DNA from: HGM13006 sp963650135
GTDB lineage: Bacteria; Bacillota; Clostridia; Oscillospirales; Oscillospiraceae
DNA length: 64,000 nt
NCBI GenBank assembly: GCA_963650135.1
Contig: CAVJLG010000043.1
Location: forward strand, 1-64,000
Direction of reading: 5' to 3'
This document shows positions 56,435-64,000 of the stretch, in pieces. Every line of letters starts with the position of its first letter. The stretch's first letter is position 1. A program made the position numbers and the translations under genes. The notes below the pieces were generated by a model. The model made no database searches and had not been told where the DNA came from. It saw only the letters and a list, made by a program, of their open reading frames with translations.

Positions 56435-57296
56435 AGCAAAGATTCATGTCTACGCCGCCCTCGACCCCGGGGACGGAGCCCTGGTCGGTGTACTGCCACA
56501 TCCCAAAGGCAAAGGGATAGCTGGGGGTGTCTTGGTACTCTGCCAGCCAGAATTCATAATCCATCAGGTCGGTGAGATGATAATAGCTCAGGGCGATGTC
56601 CAAATTGAAGTATACCCCGGCGCGATAGCCCGCTTGTTCGATGGTCTGGCAAAAGCGCTGGGCACAGGATGTAATTTCGGTGGCGCTAATGGTGGCAGTC
56701 CGGGCATTTTCGTCGGAAATAGGCTCCCAATCGTAGTAGATGGGGTAGTCGATTTGATAATCCGCCAGCTGGGCAAGGACCGTGCGCGCCTCCTCCTCCG
56801 CCTCTTCCGGTGTGAGCGCCTGGGAGAAGAAATAGACCCCGACTCCCAGTCCGGCATTTCGGGCCGCCGCAATATTCTCGGCAAAGTAGGCGTCAATGTT
56901 CACCGAGCCGTCACCATAGCCGCGATAGCCCGCCCGAAGAATCACAAAATCCACCGGGCTTGCGGCCAAAGCGTCCCAATCTACCCATTCCTGGTGGCTG
57001 GAAATATCCACACCCAGCTTTGCGGTTACGGTGTCAGACACATAGGTCTTATAGCCGTCGGATTCCCCAAAGCACTGGGCGGACAAGCTGCTGGGGGTCA
57101 GCGTCGGTGCAACGGAAACGGACACTTGTGGCTCCACGGTTTCTTCCACAGGTTTTGCGCGGAGAAAACGGAACAGCACGAATAGAATCAAAATCAGCGC
57201 TGCTGCCAAAATCGCAATCAGCAGGACGCTGCGGGATGTTTTGCGTTTCCGCTTCTTCTTTTTTCGCTTTTTCTTGGATGGTGCTGCCTGTGCCAT
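56415..57296 (-). CDS. Membrane-anchored GH25 lysozyme (N-acetylmuramidase)
   Basis: A 293-residue cell-wall hydrolase. It has a very basic cytoplasmic tail (residues 8-19, all Lys/Arg), a transmembrane segment (about 23-45), a Pro/Ser/Thr linker (48-72) and a GH25 domain from about 90: LGVDISSHQ (Asp97) and YYDWEP (Asp189, Glu191) provide the acidic active-site residues. It would cut muramic acid linkages at the outer membrane face. It is divergent from a CapA-like gene whose product also has a basic tail and a single anchor. The promoter region has two palindromes. Confidence 0.92.
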   Translation of the reverse strand: MAQAAPSKKKRKKKKRKRKTSRSVLLIAILAAALILILFVLFRFLRAKPVEETVEPQVSVSVAPTLTPSSLSAQCFGESDGYKTYVSDTVTAKLGVDISSHQEWVDWDALAASPVDFVILRAGYRGYGDGSVNIDAYFAENIAAARNAGLGVGVYFFSQALTPEEAEEEARTVLAQLADYQIDYPIYYDWEPISDENARTATISATEITSCAQRFCQTIEQAGYRAGVYFNLDIALSYYHLTDLMDYEFWLAEYQDTPSYPFAFGMWQYTDQGSVPGVEGGVDMNLCFKSYGE

Positions 57297-57307
57297 GGGA
57301 GCCTCCT

Positions 57308-57325
57308 TTCAACGGAATGGTTGAA
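57308..57325. repeat. Inverted repeat in the GH25 gene leader
   Basis: TTCAAC (57308-57313), 6 bp, GTTGAA (57320-57325). It overlaps the ribosome site region of the GH25 gene (AAAGGAGG on the minus strand lies right beside it), so it could hide the site in a hairpin. Confidence 0.35.
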
Positions 57326-57341
57326 GTGCCGACAAAATTCA

Positions 57342-57354
57342 TGTTCTGAGAACA
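57342..57354. promoter_or_regulatory. Perfect palindrome at the GH25 start site (candidate operator)
   Basis: TGTTCT-G-AGAACA is a perfect 13-bp inverted repeat located just downstream of the GH25 -10 box, over the predicted transcription start. It does not match the LexA, CIRCE or cre consensus; a dimeric repressor is the simple reading. Confidence 0.45.
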
Positions 57355-57355
57355 A

Positions 57356-57384
57356 AGTATAGCATAGATTCCCGATTTCTCCAA
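57356..57384 (-). promoter_or_regulatory. Sigma-A promoter of the GH25 gene
   Basis: On the minus strand TTGGAG (57384-57379), 17-bp spacer, TATACT (57361-57356). Confidence 0.7.
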
Positions 57385-57414
57385 TGAAAAAATGGATTAT
57401 TTATAAAATTTTAA

Positions 57415-57443
57415 TTGTTTACCGGGAAAAAATGATGTAAAAT
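57415..57443 (+). promoter_or_regulatory. Sigma-A promoter of the CapA-like gene
   Basis: TTGTTT (57415-57420), 17-bp spacer, TAAAAT (57438-57443), 35 bp before the start codon. Confidence 0.6.
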
Positions 57444-57477
57444 AAGACCTACTATGCCATGAAAGGAGAATTGCTCA

Positions 57478-59127
57478 ATGGCACAGACACCCCGCAGGTC
57501 CGGGAATTCCCGGCGTGCATCCAACCAAGCCTATCACGCGCCGACGCAGAACCAGCCCAATATGCAGAACGTTCAGAGCGGCGCTTACTATACACAAAAT
57601 CAAATCAACCCATCCGGCCTTACTCCGGCACAGAAGAAGGCACGCCTTCGCCGGAAGCAGGAGATGATTCGGCGGCGCAGACGGCACCGGAGATTGCTGC
57701 TGGCAGTGGCATTCCTGCTGATTGTGGGCATTGCATTTTTTGTGATTCGGCTCCTCAACGGCTCATCTTCCGCGCCTACCGATGCAGGACTGGACGAAGT
57801 GGACGCAGCTGTGGACGATGAGGACGAGGAAGAGAAGAACTACACCGGTCCGGCTATTGCCACCATTGCCTTTGTGGGCGATATTTCTACATCATCGGAT
57901 CAGGTCCAGGCGGTAACCCGCAGTGATGGGACCTATGATTTTACCCAGCCGTTCCAGAACATCGAGTCGTATATTTCGGATGCCGATTATGCGGTGGGCG
58001 ATTTTGAAACGACCATGGTAGACGGCCTGGCCTATGGCGGCGAGCCCTATTATAACTCGCCCATTCAGCTGGCAGGCAGCCTGCGGGAGATCGGCTTCCG
58101 CCTGATGTCCACGGCCAACACTTATATGCTCAATAACGGCATCGACGGCCTAACCTCCACGAAAAACTATTTGGAAGAGGCCAAGCTCAAGTCCGTGGGC
58201 ACCTATCTCAGCCAGGAGGATCGGGACAAGAACGGCGGCGCTTATATCCGCACCATTCATAAAATCAAGTTTGCGTTCTTGGCCTATACCAAGGGCACCG
58301 ATTCGGTCATGATGCCCGAGGGCTGTGAATATGCGCTCAATACCCTTTACAGCGACTATTCCGACTACTGGACGAACCTCAACAGCACCCAAATCCGGGC
58401 GGATGTTCAGGCGGCAAAGGATGCCGGCGCGGATGTGATTGTGGCGCTGGTTCATTGGGGCAGCGAATATGGGCGCTCTATCAGTGAGCCCCAGCAAAAG
58501 GCGGCGGACCTGCTGATGGAAAATGGCGTGGATGTAATTATCGGCACCCATTCCCATCTGGTGGGCGAAATGGGATTCCAGAAGGTATCGCAGACCGACG
58601 GTACTACGAAAAACTGTTTCATTGCCTACAGCTTGGGCGATTTCTACACCGATCCCACCGATGAGGCGGCACAGAGCTCGGTGATTCTCAACATCACCTT
58701 TGAAAAGGCGGACAACGGCAATGTGACCATGAGCGCCAACTATGTGCCCATCTATCAGAATATCACCACCGACGAAAACGGGAAGAAATCCTTTGAGCTA
58801 TTGGATGTTTACCAGAGCATTGCAGAGATCAAGCAGCAGGAGTCGGTGACCACGGCTCAGGCAAAGCTCTATAATTCCCTGCTGGATGTGCTGGACACCC
58901 TCCATAACTATGCCGGGGAGGAGCTGGATGCCGGACCCGGCGCGGCAATCAGCCGAACGGTCCAGAATGCCCTTGAAGACGGCGCTTATACGGCGCAAGA
59001 GCTCAAGGAAATCCGCGAGAAGGAGCAGAAAGCTGCCAAGGAAGCGGAGGCGGCCAGAGAGGCGGCGGGAGAGACTGTGGATACAGAGGAAACGCCCGCA
59101 GAGACTGAAACTGACCCGGAAGAATAA
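57478..59127 (+). CDS. CapA-family (poly-gamma-glutamate synthesis/metallophosphatase-fold) membrane protein
   Basis: A 549-residue protein. It has a Gln/Asn-rich then very basic cytoplasmic tail (RLRRKQEMIRRRRRHRR near 60), one transmembrane segment (about 73-92), an acidic linker (VDDEDEEEK), the CapA domain (about 125-440) with FVGDIS, VGDFETTM, STANTYMLNNG and VIIGTHSHLVG, and a C-terminal charged helix rich in Ala/Glu. CapA proteins are linked to capsule poly-gamma-glutamate, but no capBC lies near, and the family fold is calcineurin-like, so a wall or capsule hydrolase role is possible. Ribosome site AAAGGAG. Divergent from the GH25 lysozyme. Confidence 0.88.
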   Translation: MAQTPRRSGNSRRASNQAYHAPTQNQPNMQNVQSGAYYTQNQINPSGLTPAQKKARLRRKQEMIRRRRRHRRLLLAVAFLLIVGIAFFVIRLLNGSSSAPTDAGLDEVDAAVDDEDEEEKNYTGPAIATIAFVGDISTSSDQVQAVTRSDGTYDFTQPFQNIESYISDADYAVGDFETTMVDGLAYGGEPYYNSPIQLAGSLREIGFRLMSTANTYMLNNGIDGLTSTKNYLEEAKLKSVGTYLSQEDRDKNGGAYIRTIHKIKFAFLAYTKGTDSVMMPEGCEYALNTLYSDYSDYWTNLNSTQIRADVQAAKDAGADVIVALVHWGSEYGRSISEPQQKAADLLMENGVDVIIGTHSHLVGEMGFQKVSQTDGTTKNCFIAYSLGDFYTDPTDEAAQSSVILNITFEKADNGNVTMSANYVPIYQNITTDENGKKSFELLDVYQSIAEIKQQESVTTAQAKLYNSLLDVLDTLHNYAGEELDAGPGAAISRTVQNALEDGAYTAQELKEIREKEQKAAKEAEAAREAAGETVDTEETPAETETDPEE

Positions 59128-59133
59128 CATAAC

Positions 59134-59170
59134 AAAGGCTCCTCGGAACGGTGTGTTCCGGGGAGCTTTT
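59134..59170. terminator. Terminator between the CapA-like gene and glnS
   Basis: GGCTCC-x-CGGAAC with GTTCCG-GGGAGC, flanked by AAA and TTTT. It can serve both convergent genes. Confidence 0.85.
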
Positions 59171-59186
59171 ATCAATGGTGAGTCAT

Positions 59187-60869
59187 TTACTTTTTCGCCT
59201 TAAATCCATCCTTCAGGCTGACGGAGCGGTTGAACACCAGGTGCTCGGGTGTGGAGTCTTTATCGGCACAGAAGTAGCCCAAACGCATGAACTGGAAATG
59301 GTCGCCGGGCTGTGCGGCTGCCAGGGAGGTTTCTGCCTTGGCACCTTCCACGATGGTCAGGGAGTTGGGGTTCAGGCAATCCAGAAAGTTCTTGCCCGGT
59401 GCATCGGGATCGGGATCGGAGAACAGATTGTCATAGAGCCGAACCTCGGCGTCCACGGCAGTGTTCGCGTCCACCCAATGGATGGTTGCGCCCTTGACCT
59501 TCCGTCCGTCTGCGGGGTCGCCGCCACGGCTGTCGGGGTCATAGGTGCAGAGAATCTCGGTGATATTGCCGTTTTCGTCCTTGTTACAGCCGGTGCAGCG
59601 GATCAGATAAGCGCCCTTCAAGCGGCACTCGGGGCCCTCGGGGTACAGCCGCTTATATTTGGGCACAGGCGTCTCCAGAAAATCGTCGGCCTCTACATAG
59701 AGCTTGCCGGAGAAGGAAACCATCCGGGTGCCGTCCTCGGGATGACCGGGATTGTTCTCAATCTCAAAGACTTCGGTTTTGCCCTCGGGGTAGTTGGTGA
59801 TGGTCAGGGGAATGGGACGGGTGACAGCCATCACGCGCTTTGCAGTTTCGTTCAGATCCTCCCGCAGACAGTGCTCCAGGAAGCCGTATTCCACCACGGA
59901 GGGCACCTTGGAAACGCCGATGCGATCCGTAAAGTTCCGGATGGACTTGGGGGTGTAGCCCCGGCGGCGCAGACCGCACAAGGTGGGCATCCGGGGATCG
60001 TCCCAGCCGGAAACCCGATGCTCTTCCACCAGCTGACGGAGCTTCCGCTTGGACATCACCGTATAGTTGATGTTCAGACGGGCAAACTCAATCTGGCGGG
60101 GATGATTGGGGACGTTCACATGCTCTACCACCCAGTTATACAGGGGCCGATGATCCTCATATTCCAGGGAGCAAAGGGAGTGTGTAATGCCCTCCAGCGC
60201 GTCCTGTATGGGGTGGGCGAAGTCATACATGGGGTAGATGCACCATTTGTTGCCCTGGCGGTGATGCTCCACATAGCGAATCCGGTAGAGCACGGGGTCG
60301 CGCATATTGAAGTTGCCGGAGGCCAGGTCAATCTTTGCGCGAAGGGTATATTTGCCCTCGGGGAACTCACCGGCACGCATCCGGCGGAACAGGTCCAGGT
60401 TTTCTTCCACCGGACGGTCCCGATAGGGGGAGACAGCGGGATGATGCTGGTCACCGCGATATTCCTTAAACTGCTCGGGGGTCAGCTCGCACACATAGGC
60501 AAGCCCCTGACGAATCAGGTCCTCGGCAAACTGATAGGTCTGCTCAAAATAGTCCGAGCCATAGAAGAACCGGTCGTCCCAGTCAAAGCCCAGCCAGTGG
60601 ATATCTTCCTTGATGGCGTCTACATACTCGGTGTCTTCCTTGGCGGGGTTGGTGTCGTCCATACGAAGATTGCAGATGCCGCCAAACTTCAGCGCACTGC
60701 CGAAATCAATGCACAGCGCCTTGCAGTGACCGATGTGCAGATAGCCGTTGGGCTCGGGAGGAAAACGAGTGTGGACGGTCTGACCCTCAAACTGTCCTCC
60801 TGGGGCAATATCTTCCTTAATGTAGTTCAGAATGAAATTTGAGGATTCTTCCAGAATTTCTTCCGCCAT
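59187..60869 (-). CDS. glnS: Glutaminyl-tRNA synthetase
   Basis: It charges tRNA-Gln directly. A 560-residue class I enzyme with the HIGH signature (His45-Ile-Gly-His48, within PPEPNGYLHIGHCKA), the KMSKS-like VMSKRKL loop and the C-terminal beta-barrels; E. coli GlnRS has 554 residues. ATG 60869 after GGAAAGGAAG; a longer reading from 60911 has no site. Many Firmicutes make Gln-tRNA through GatCAB, so a direct GlnRS, common in Clostridia, is taken as an acquired alternative. Confidence 0.96.
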   Translation of the reverse strand: MAEEILEESSNFILNYIKEDIAPGGQFEGQTVHTRFPPEPNGYLHIGHCKALCIDFGSALKFGGICNLRMDDTNPAKEDTEYVDAIKEDIHWLGFDWDDRFFYGSDYFEQTYQFAEDLIRQGLAYVCELTPEQFKEYRGDQHHPAVSPYRDRPVEENLDLFRRMRAGEFPEGKYTLRAKIDLASGNFNMRDPVLYRIRYVEHHRQGNKWCIYPMYDFAHPIQDALEGITHSLCSLEYEDHRPLYNWVVEHVNVPNHPRQIEFARLNINYTVMSKRKLRQLVEEHRVSGWDDPRMPTLCGLRRRGYTPKSIRNFTDRIGVSKVPSVVEYGFLEHCLREDLNETAKRVMAVTRPIPLTITNYPEGKTEVFEIENNPGHPEDGTRMVSFSGKLYVEADDFLETPVPKYKRLYPEGPECRLKGAYLIRCTGCNKDENGNITEILCTYDPDSRGGDPADGRKVKGATIHWVDANTAVDAEVRLYDNLFSDPDPDAPGKNFLDCLNPNSLTIVEGAKAETSLAAAQPGDHFQFMRLGYFCADKDSTPEHLVFNRSVSLKDGFKAKK

Positions 60870-60926
60870 GTCTATCTTCCTTTCCGTTTCGTTTCTGCGG
60901 AAAAACCGCAACTCTAATATTGGTGT

Positions 60927-60955
60927 ATTATACCCGGTTTTTGTGGCTTTTGCAA
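60927..60955 (-). promoter_or_regulatory. Sigma-A promoter of glnS
   Basis: On the minus strand TTGCAA (60955-60950), 17-bp spacer, TATAAT (60932-60927). A small hairpin (TGCGG/CCGCA) sits in the leader. The gap to pyrH (60956-61138) also has a 10-bp palindrome GTAAATTTAC (61029-61038) and a possible -10 TAGAAT (61072-61077) for pyrH with no convincing -35. Confidence 0.82.
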
Positions 60956-61138
60956 TCGCTTTTCACGGGGTTCTGGGGGAATATTGCAGTTTCAGCCCCT
61001 CGAAAGCCTGTTTTTTTCTCCGGACAAAGTAAATTTACAAATTTCCTCTTTCTTTCTGGTGGAAATTAGGGTAGAATAGGGGGCGGATATTGGATCAGAG
61101 GGTGCATTGCGCCCACAGAAACATAAAGGAGAATGAAT

Positions 61139-61855
61139 ATGAGCGAACCGCAGTATAAACGTGTGCTGCTCAAGATCAGCGGCGAAGCACTGGCCGGCGA
61201 TGCCCGGCGTGGTCTGGATTTTGACGTCATCGGGAAAGTATGCGATGTGGTAAAGCAGTGTGTCGAAAAGGGCATTGAGGTTGCCATCGTGGTTGGCGGC
61301 GGCAATTTCTGGCGCGGCATGAAAGACGGCGGCGATCGGATGCAGCGCGTCCGGGCGGACCATATGGGCATGCTGGCCACCACCATCAATGCGCTGGCTG
61401 TGGCAGACTGTCTCGAGCAGCGTGACGTTGAGGTTCGGGTGCAGACTGCCATTGAGATGCGCGCCATTGCCGAGCCCTATATCCGTCAAAAGGCCTGCCG
61501 CCATTTGGAAAAGGGCAGAGTCGTAATTTTCGGCTGCGGTACCGGCAACCCCTATTTCTCCACCGACACCGGTGCGGCACTGCGGGCAGCCGAGATCGAT
61601 GCAGACGTGATCCTGCTGGCAAAGAACATCGACGGCGTTTACGACAGTGATCCCGCCGTAAATCCCAATGCCAAGAAGTATGATGATATCTGCTATACCG
61701 AGGTCCTGGCACGGCAGCTTCAGGTGATGGATTCCACCGCCACCAGCCTGTGCATGGACAATAACATCCCTGTATTCGTATTCGCGCTGAAAGAGCCCGA
61801 AAACATTCTCAAGGCCGCCATGGGTGAGAACATCGGCACCTATGTCCACGGCTAA
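61139..61855 (+). CDS. pyrH: UMP kinase
   Basis: It phosphorylates UMP to UDP in pyrimidine synthesis. A 238-residue protein of the amino-acid kinase fold: VLLKISGEALAG for ATP, IVVGGGNFWRG, ALRAAEIDADVILLAKNIDGVYDSDP (shortened in places), and the UMP-binding VMDSTATSLCMDN. ATG 61139 is preferred over the ATG six bases before it because AAAGGAG lies at 7 bp. pyrH and frr are adjacent in most bacteria; rpsB and tsf are not in front here. Confidence 0.96.
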   Translation: MSEPQYKRVLLKISGEALAGDARRGLDFDVIGKVCDVVKQCVEKGIEVAIVVGGGNFWRGMKDGGDRMQRVRADHMGMLATTINALAVADCLEQRDVEVRVQTAIEMRAIAEPYIRQKACRHLEKGRVVIFGCGTGNPYFSTDTGAALRAAEIDADVILLAKNIDGVYDSDPAVNPNAKKYDDICYTEVLARQLQVMDSTATSLCMDNNIPVFVFALKEPENILKAAMGENIGTYVHG

Positions 61856-61877
61856 TTCATAGAAGGAGGAAGCATAG

Positions 61878-62432
61878 ATGAAAGTTGATATGAAGCCCTA
61901 TAGCCAGAAAATGGATAAGACCCTGGAGGTTCTCGCAGGGGATTTTGCAGCCGTGCGCGCCGGTCGTGCCAGCGCCTCTCTGCTGGATCGGATTTCCGTG
62001 GAGTATTATGGTCAGGAGACGCCCATTAACCAGGTTGGCTCCATTACCTCTCCCGATCCCCGTACCCTGGTCATCGAGCCCTGGGATAAGAGCCTGCTGA
62101 AGCTCATTGAAAAGGCCATTCAGGTCAGCGATCTGGGCATCAATCCTCAGAACGACGGCCGTATCATCCGTCTGGTATTCCCCCAGCTCACCGAAGAGCG
62201 CCGGAAAGAGCTCACCAAGCAGGTGAAAAAGTACGGCGAGGAGAGCAAGGTTGCCATCCGCAACATCCGCCGGGATGCCATGGATGCCATCAAGGCCATG
62301 AAGAAAAAGAGCGAAATCACCGAGGACGAGCAGAAGGTTGCCGAGAAGGACCTTCAGAAGGTCACCGATGATTATGTGAAAAAGGTAGACGAAATGGCTG
62401 CCAAGAAAGAAAAGGAGCTCATGGAGCTTTAA
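61878..62432 (+). CDS. frr: Ribosome recycling factor
   Basis: With EF-G it splits the post-termination ribosome. 184 residues (usual about 185): three-helix bundle with RAGRASASLLDRISVEYYG, the IEPWDKSLLKLIEKAI domain-II region and the long C-terminal helix (VAIRNIRRDAMDAIKAMKKK, shortened here). AGAAGGAGGAAGC precedes ATG. 22 bp after pyrH. Confidence 0.97.
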   Translation: MKVDMKPYSQKMDKTLEVLAGDFAAVRAGRASASLLDRISVEYYGQETPINQVGSITSPDPRTLVIEPWDKSLLKLIEKAIQVSDLGINPQNDGRIIRLVFPQLTEERRKELTKQVKKYGEESKVAIRNIRRDAMDAIKAMKKKSEITEDEQKVAEKDLQKVTDDYVKKVDEMAAKKEKELMEL

Positions 62433-62446
62433 TGATTGCGGCGCAG

Positions 62447-62472
62447 TAGGGGAAGGGGCAACCCTTTCCCTA
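62447..62472 (+). other. GCAA-capped hairpin between frr and uppS
   Basis: TAGGGGAAGGG (62447-62457), GCAA, CCCTTTCCCTA (62462-62472): an 11-bp stem (one G-U) with a GNRA tetraloop and no T run. Probably an mRNA stability element or leaky terminator. Confidence 0.6.
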
Positions 62473-62494
62473 TTGTCACAGGAAAGGACGACCC

Positions 62495-63232
62495 ATGGCA
62501 CTTTTCAAAAAAGATCAGGAGCCGGAGCTTTTGCCCATGCCCCGGCATATTGCCATTATTATGGACGGAAACGGCAGATGGGCTACCCGGCGTCATCTGC
62601 CCAGAACCGCCGGTCATGCGGCAGGGGCAGAGACATTTCGGAAGATTGCCCTCTATTGCCGTGAAATTGGCGTAAAATATCTGACGGTCTATGCGTTTTC
62701 CACAGAGAACTGGAAGCGCCCCCAGGAAGAAGTGGGGAAGATCATGTCTCTGATGAAGGACTACCTGCTGGAGTCCATCCGGGATATGCAGAAGAACCAT
62801 GTTCGTATCTGCTTTTTCGGAGATTTGGGGGCACTGAGCCCGGAGCTTCGGCAGCTGGCGGAAGAGGCCAGCCAGGAATCTATGGAGTTCCACGATTCCC
62901 AGGTGAATATGTGCATCAACTATGGCAGCCGGGACGAAATTACCCGGGCTGCCGGACTGTGGGCCAAGGAGTGCGCCGAAACCGGAAAGAACCCGGAAAG
63001 CATTCAGCCGGAGGATCTGTCCCGGCTGATGTACTCGGCAGATGTGCCGGACCCGGACCTTATCATTCGCCCCGGCGGAGAAATGCGGATTTCCAACTTC
63101 CTGCTGTGGCAGGCGGCCTATTCCGAGTTTTATTTCACCGACGTGATGTGGCCGGATTTTGATGAGCGGGAGCTGGACAAGGCAATCGACGCCTATCGCA
63201 GCCGGAACCGCCGGTATGGAGGAATCAAGTAA
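62495..63232 (+). CDS. uppS: Isoprenyl transferase (undecaprenyl diphosphate synthase)
   Basis: It builds the C55 lipid carrier for peptidoglycan and teichoic acids by cis-prenyl transfer. 245 residues with HIAIIMDGNGRWAT (catalytic Asp24), LTVYAFSTENW, the long-helix RPEELRQLAEEAS region, and IIRPGGEMRISNFLLWQ. ATG 62495 after AGGAAAGGA. Its stop shares a base with the cdsA start. Confidence 0.96.
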   Translation: MALFKKDQEPELLPMPRHIAIIMDGNGRWATRRHLPRTAGHAAGAETFRKIALYCREIGVKYLTVYAFSTENWKRPQEEVGKIMSLMKDYLLESIRDMQKNHVRICFFGDLGALSPELRQLAEEASQESMEFHDSQVNMCINYGSRDEITRAAGLWAKECAETGKNPESIQPEDLSRLMYSADVPDPDLIIRPGGEMRISNFLLWQAAYSEFYFTDVMWPDFDERELDKAIDAYRSRNRRYGGIK

Positions 63233-64000
63233 TGAAGTCAAGACTGCTTGTGGCGGCGGTGGGCATTCCGCTGCTGCTGGTGATCCTGTTTGCCTGCCCG
63301 GCCATTGTGACGGCGGTGGCGGTGGCGCTGCTGTCTGCCATCGGCGCAAGAGAGTTCACAAAAACCACCGGAATCAATCAAAACGAGGGCATGATCCTTG
63401 TGACCATGGCGGCGGCGTTTTTGTTGCCCATCTGGAGCTATTTTGGCAGCCCCATTCGTGTTGGTGCGGTAGGTGTTGTGATTCTGGGCCTGGTGCTGTT
63501 TACCCAGGCGTTGCTGGCCTATCCCAAGGTGAAGTTTGAGGGGGTGGCAGGCTGCCTGTTTGCGGCCCTGGCGATTCCCATGTGTTTAAGCTCCATTGTT
63601 CGGATTTTGGTGGGGGAGTATGGGCGGCATTATGTGCTGGTGCCCATTATGATCCCGTTTATTGCCGATGCAGGCGCATATTTTGCCGGAAAGTTTTTGG
63701 GCAAGCATAAGATGGCTCCGGTGCTCAGCCCCCATAAAACCATTGAGGGCGCCATTGGCGGTCTGGCTGCCGGTGTGCTGTCGATGGTGATTTATGGGTT
63801 GGTGATGCAGTTTGGCCTGCACCTGACCTTCCACTATGGCTATGCGGTGCTCTATGGCCTGCTGGGGTCCATTGTGTCCATTATTGGCGACTTGTCCTTT
63901 TCCATGGTTAAGCGGGAAACGGGCATTAAGGACTACGGCACCATTTTCCGTGCCCATGGCGGCGTATTGGATCGGTTCGACAGCGTGATTTTTGCGGCTC
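63232..64000 (+). CDS. cdsA: Phosphatidate cytidylyltransferase (runs off the right edge)
   Basis: It makes CDP-diacylglycerol, the precursor of phosphatidylglycerol and other phospholipids. The 256 visible residues show six or more hydrophobic helices, FIADAGAYFAGKFLGKHKMAP, the SPHKTIEGAIGG box and, near the end, SMVKRETGIKDYGTIFRAHGGVLDRFDS, the family signature in which the usual 'P-G-HGG' reads R-A-HGG. The C-terminus is outside the window. The uppS-cdsA order is standard; dxr and rseP usually follow. Confidence 0.95.
   Translation, partial: MKSRLLVAAVGIPLLLVILFACPAIVTAVAVALLSAIGAREFTKTTGINQNEGMILVTMAAAFLLPIWSYFGSPIRVGAVGVVILGLVLFTQALLAYPKVKFEGVAGCLFAALAIPMCLSSIVRILVGEYGRHYVLVPIMIPFIADAGAYFAGKFLGKHKMAPVLSPHKTIEGAIGGLAAGVLSMVIYGLVMQFGLHLTFHYGYAVLYGLLGSIVSIIGDLSFSMVKRETGIKDYGTIFRAHGGVLDRFDSVIFAA

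Noticed and set aside
59151..60842. A 563-codon open frame on the plus strand
   Set aside because: Antisense to glnS, same codon-bias artefact; no motifs and no ribosome site.
61034..61077. Promoter TTTACA...TAGAAT before pyrH
   Set aside because: The spacing is about 32 bp, far too long for sigma-A; only the -10-like box is plausible.

Overview
The window looks like the chromosome of a spore-forming, Gram-positive member of the Clostridia, most likely an Oscillospirales/Ruminococcaceae-type gut anaerobe. This rests on sporulation genes (spoIVB, ylbJ/spoVV, yqfC, yqfD, a GerMN lipoprotein), Firmicutes-type gene order (yqfC-yqfD-phoH-ybeY-dgkA-era-yqzL-recO, pyrH-frr, uppS-cdsA), HPr, a CIRCE operator, sigma-A promoters of the TTGACA-N17-TATAAT type, strong Shine-Dalgarno sequences and a moderately high G+C content. 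Genus cannot be told from the sequence alone. Coding density is high, most genes lie on the + strand, and there is no rRNA, CRISPR array, insertion sequence or complete prophage.

Region by region. 1-1.5 kb: the tail of a probable tyrosine recombinase lies against the 3' end of a tRNA-Thr gene, as at the edge of an integrated element, followed by spoIVB. 1.5-9.7 kb: clpB under a CIRCE operator, a diverged type IIA topoisomerase pair and a YitT protein. 9.7-17.2 kb: a transglutaminase-like lipoprotein, a family 4 uracil-DNA glycosylase, a comEA / response regulator / histidine kinase / GerMN operon, metY, and a 52-residue membrane protein. 17.3-26.5 kb: ylbJ, then the yqfC-to-recO chain and mutS2. 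26.6-34.1 kb: HPr, uvrC-rsmD-coaD, a coiled-coil protein and pyruvate carboxylase. 34.2-50.6 kb: phosphoglucomutase, then an accessory-looking stretch of papain/transglutaminase-fold proteins, a MATE exporter, a complete five-gene peptide ABC transporter, an acetyltransferase, and a set of hydrolases acting on peptide or amide bonds (P1/DmpA peptidase, class I amidotransferase-like hydrolase, M19 dipeptidase, serine hydrolase, YgjP metallopeptidase). 50.6-55.2 kb: a split chromate transporter, ruvC-ruvA-ruvB and glmM. 55.2-64 kb: a zinc-ribbon protein with a long structured leader, a phosphopantetheinyl transferase, divergent GH25 lysozyme and CapA-like genes, glnS, and pyrH-frr-uppS-cdsA running off the right edge.

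Most of the window is core biology: DNA repair and recombination, translation, envelope synthesis and sporulation. The parts that deserve attention are the peptide uptake and cytoplasmic peptide hydrolysis region (36-50.6 kb), which reads as a peptide-salvage island; the diverged topoisomerase pair; several small unnamed proteins; and regulatory DNA or RNA not explained by known motifs. The last group includes the 260-nt leader at 55.3 kb, the repeated GAAAATAAC motif upstream of clpB, the palindromes before pyc, comEA and the GH25 gene, and the hairpins in the peptide-transporter operon.
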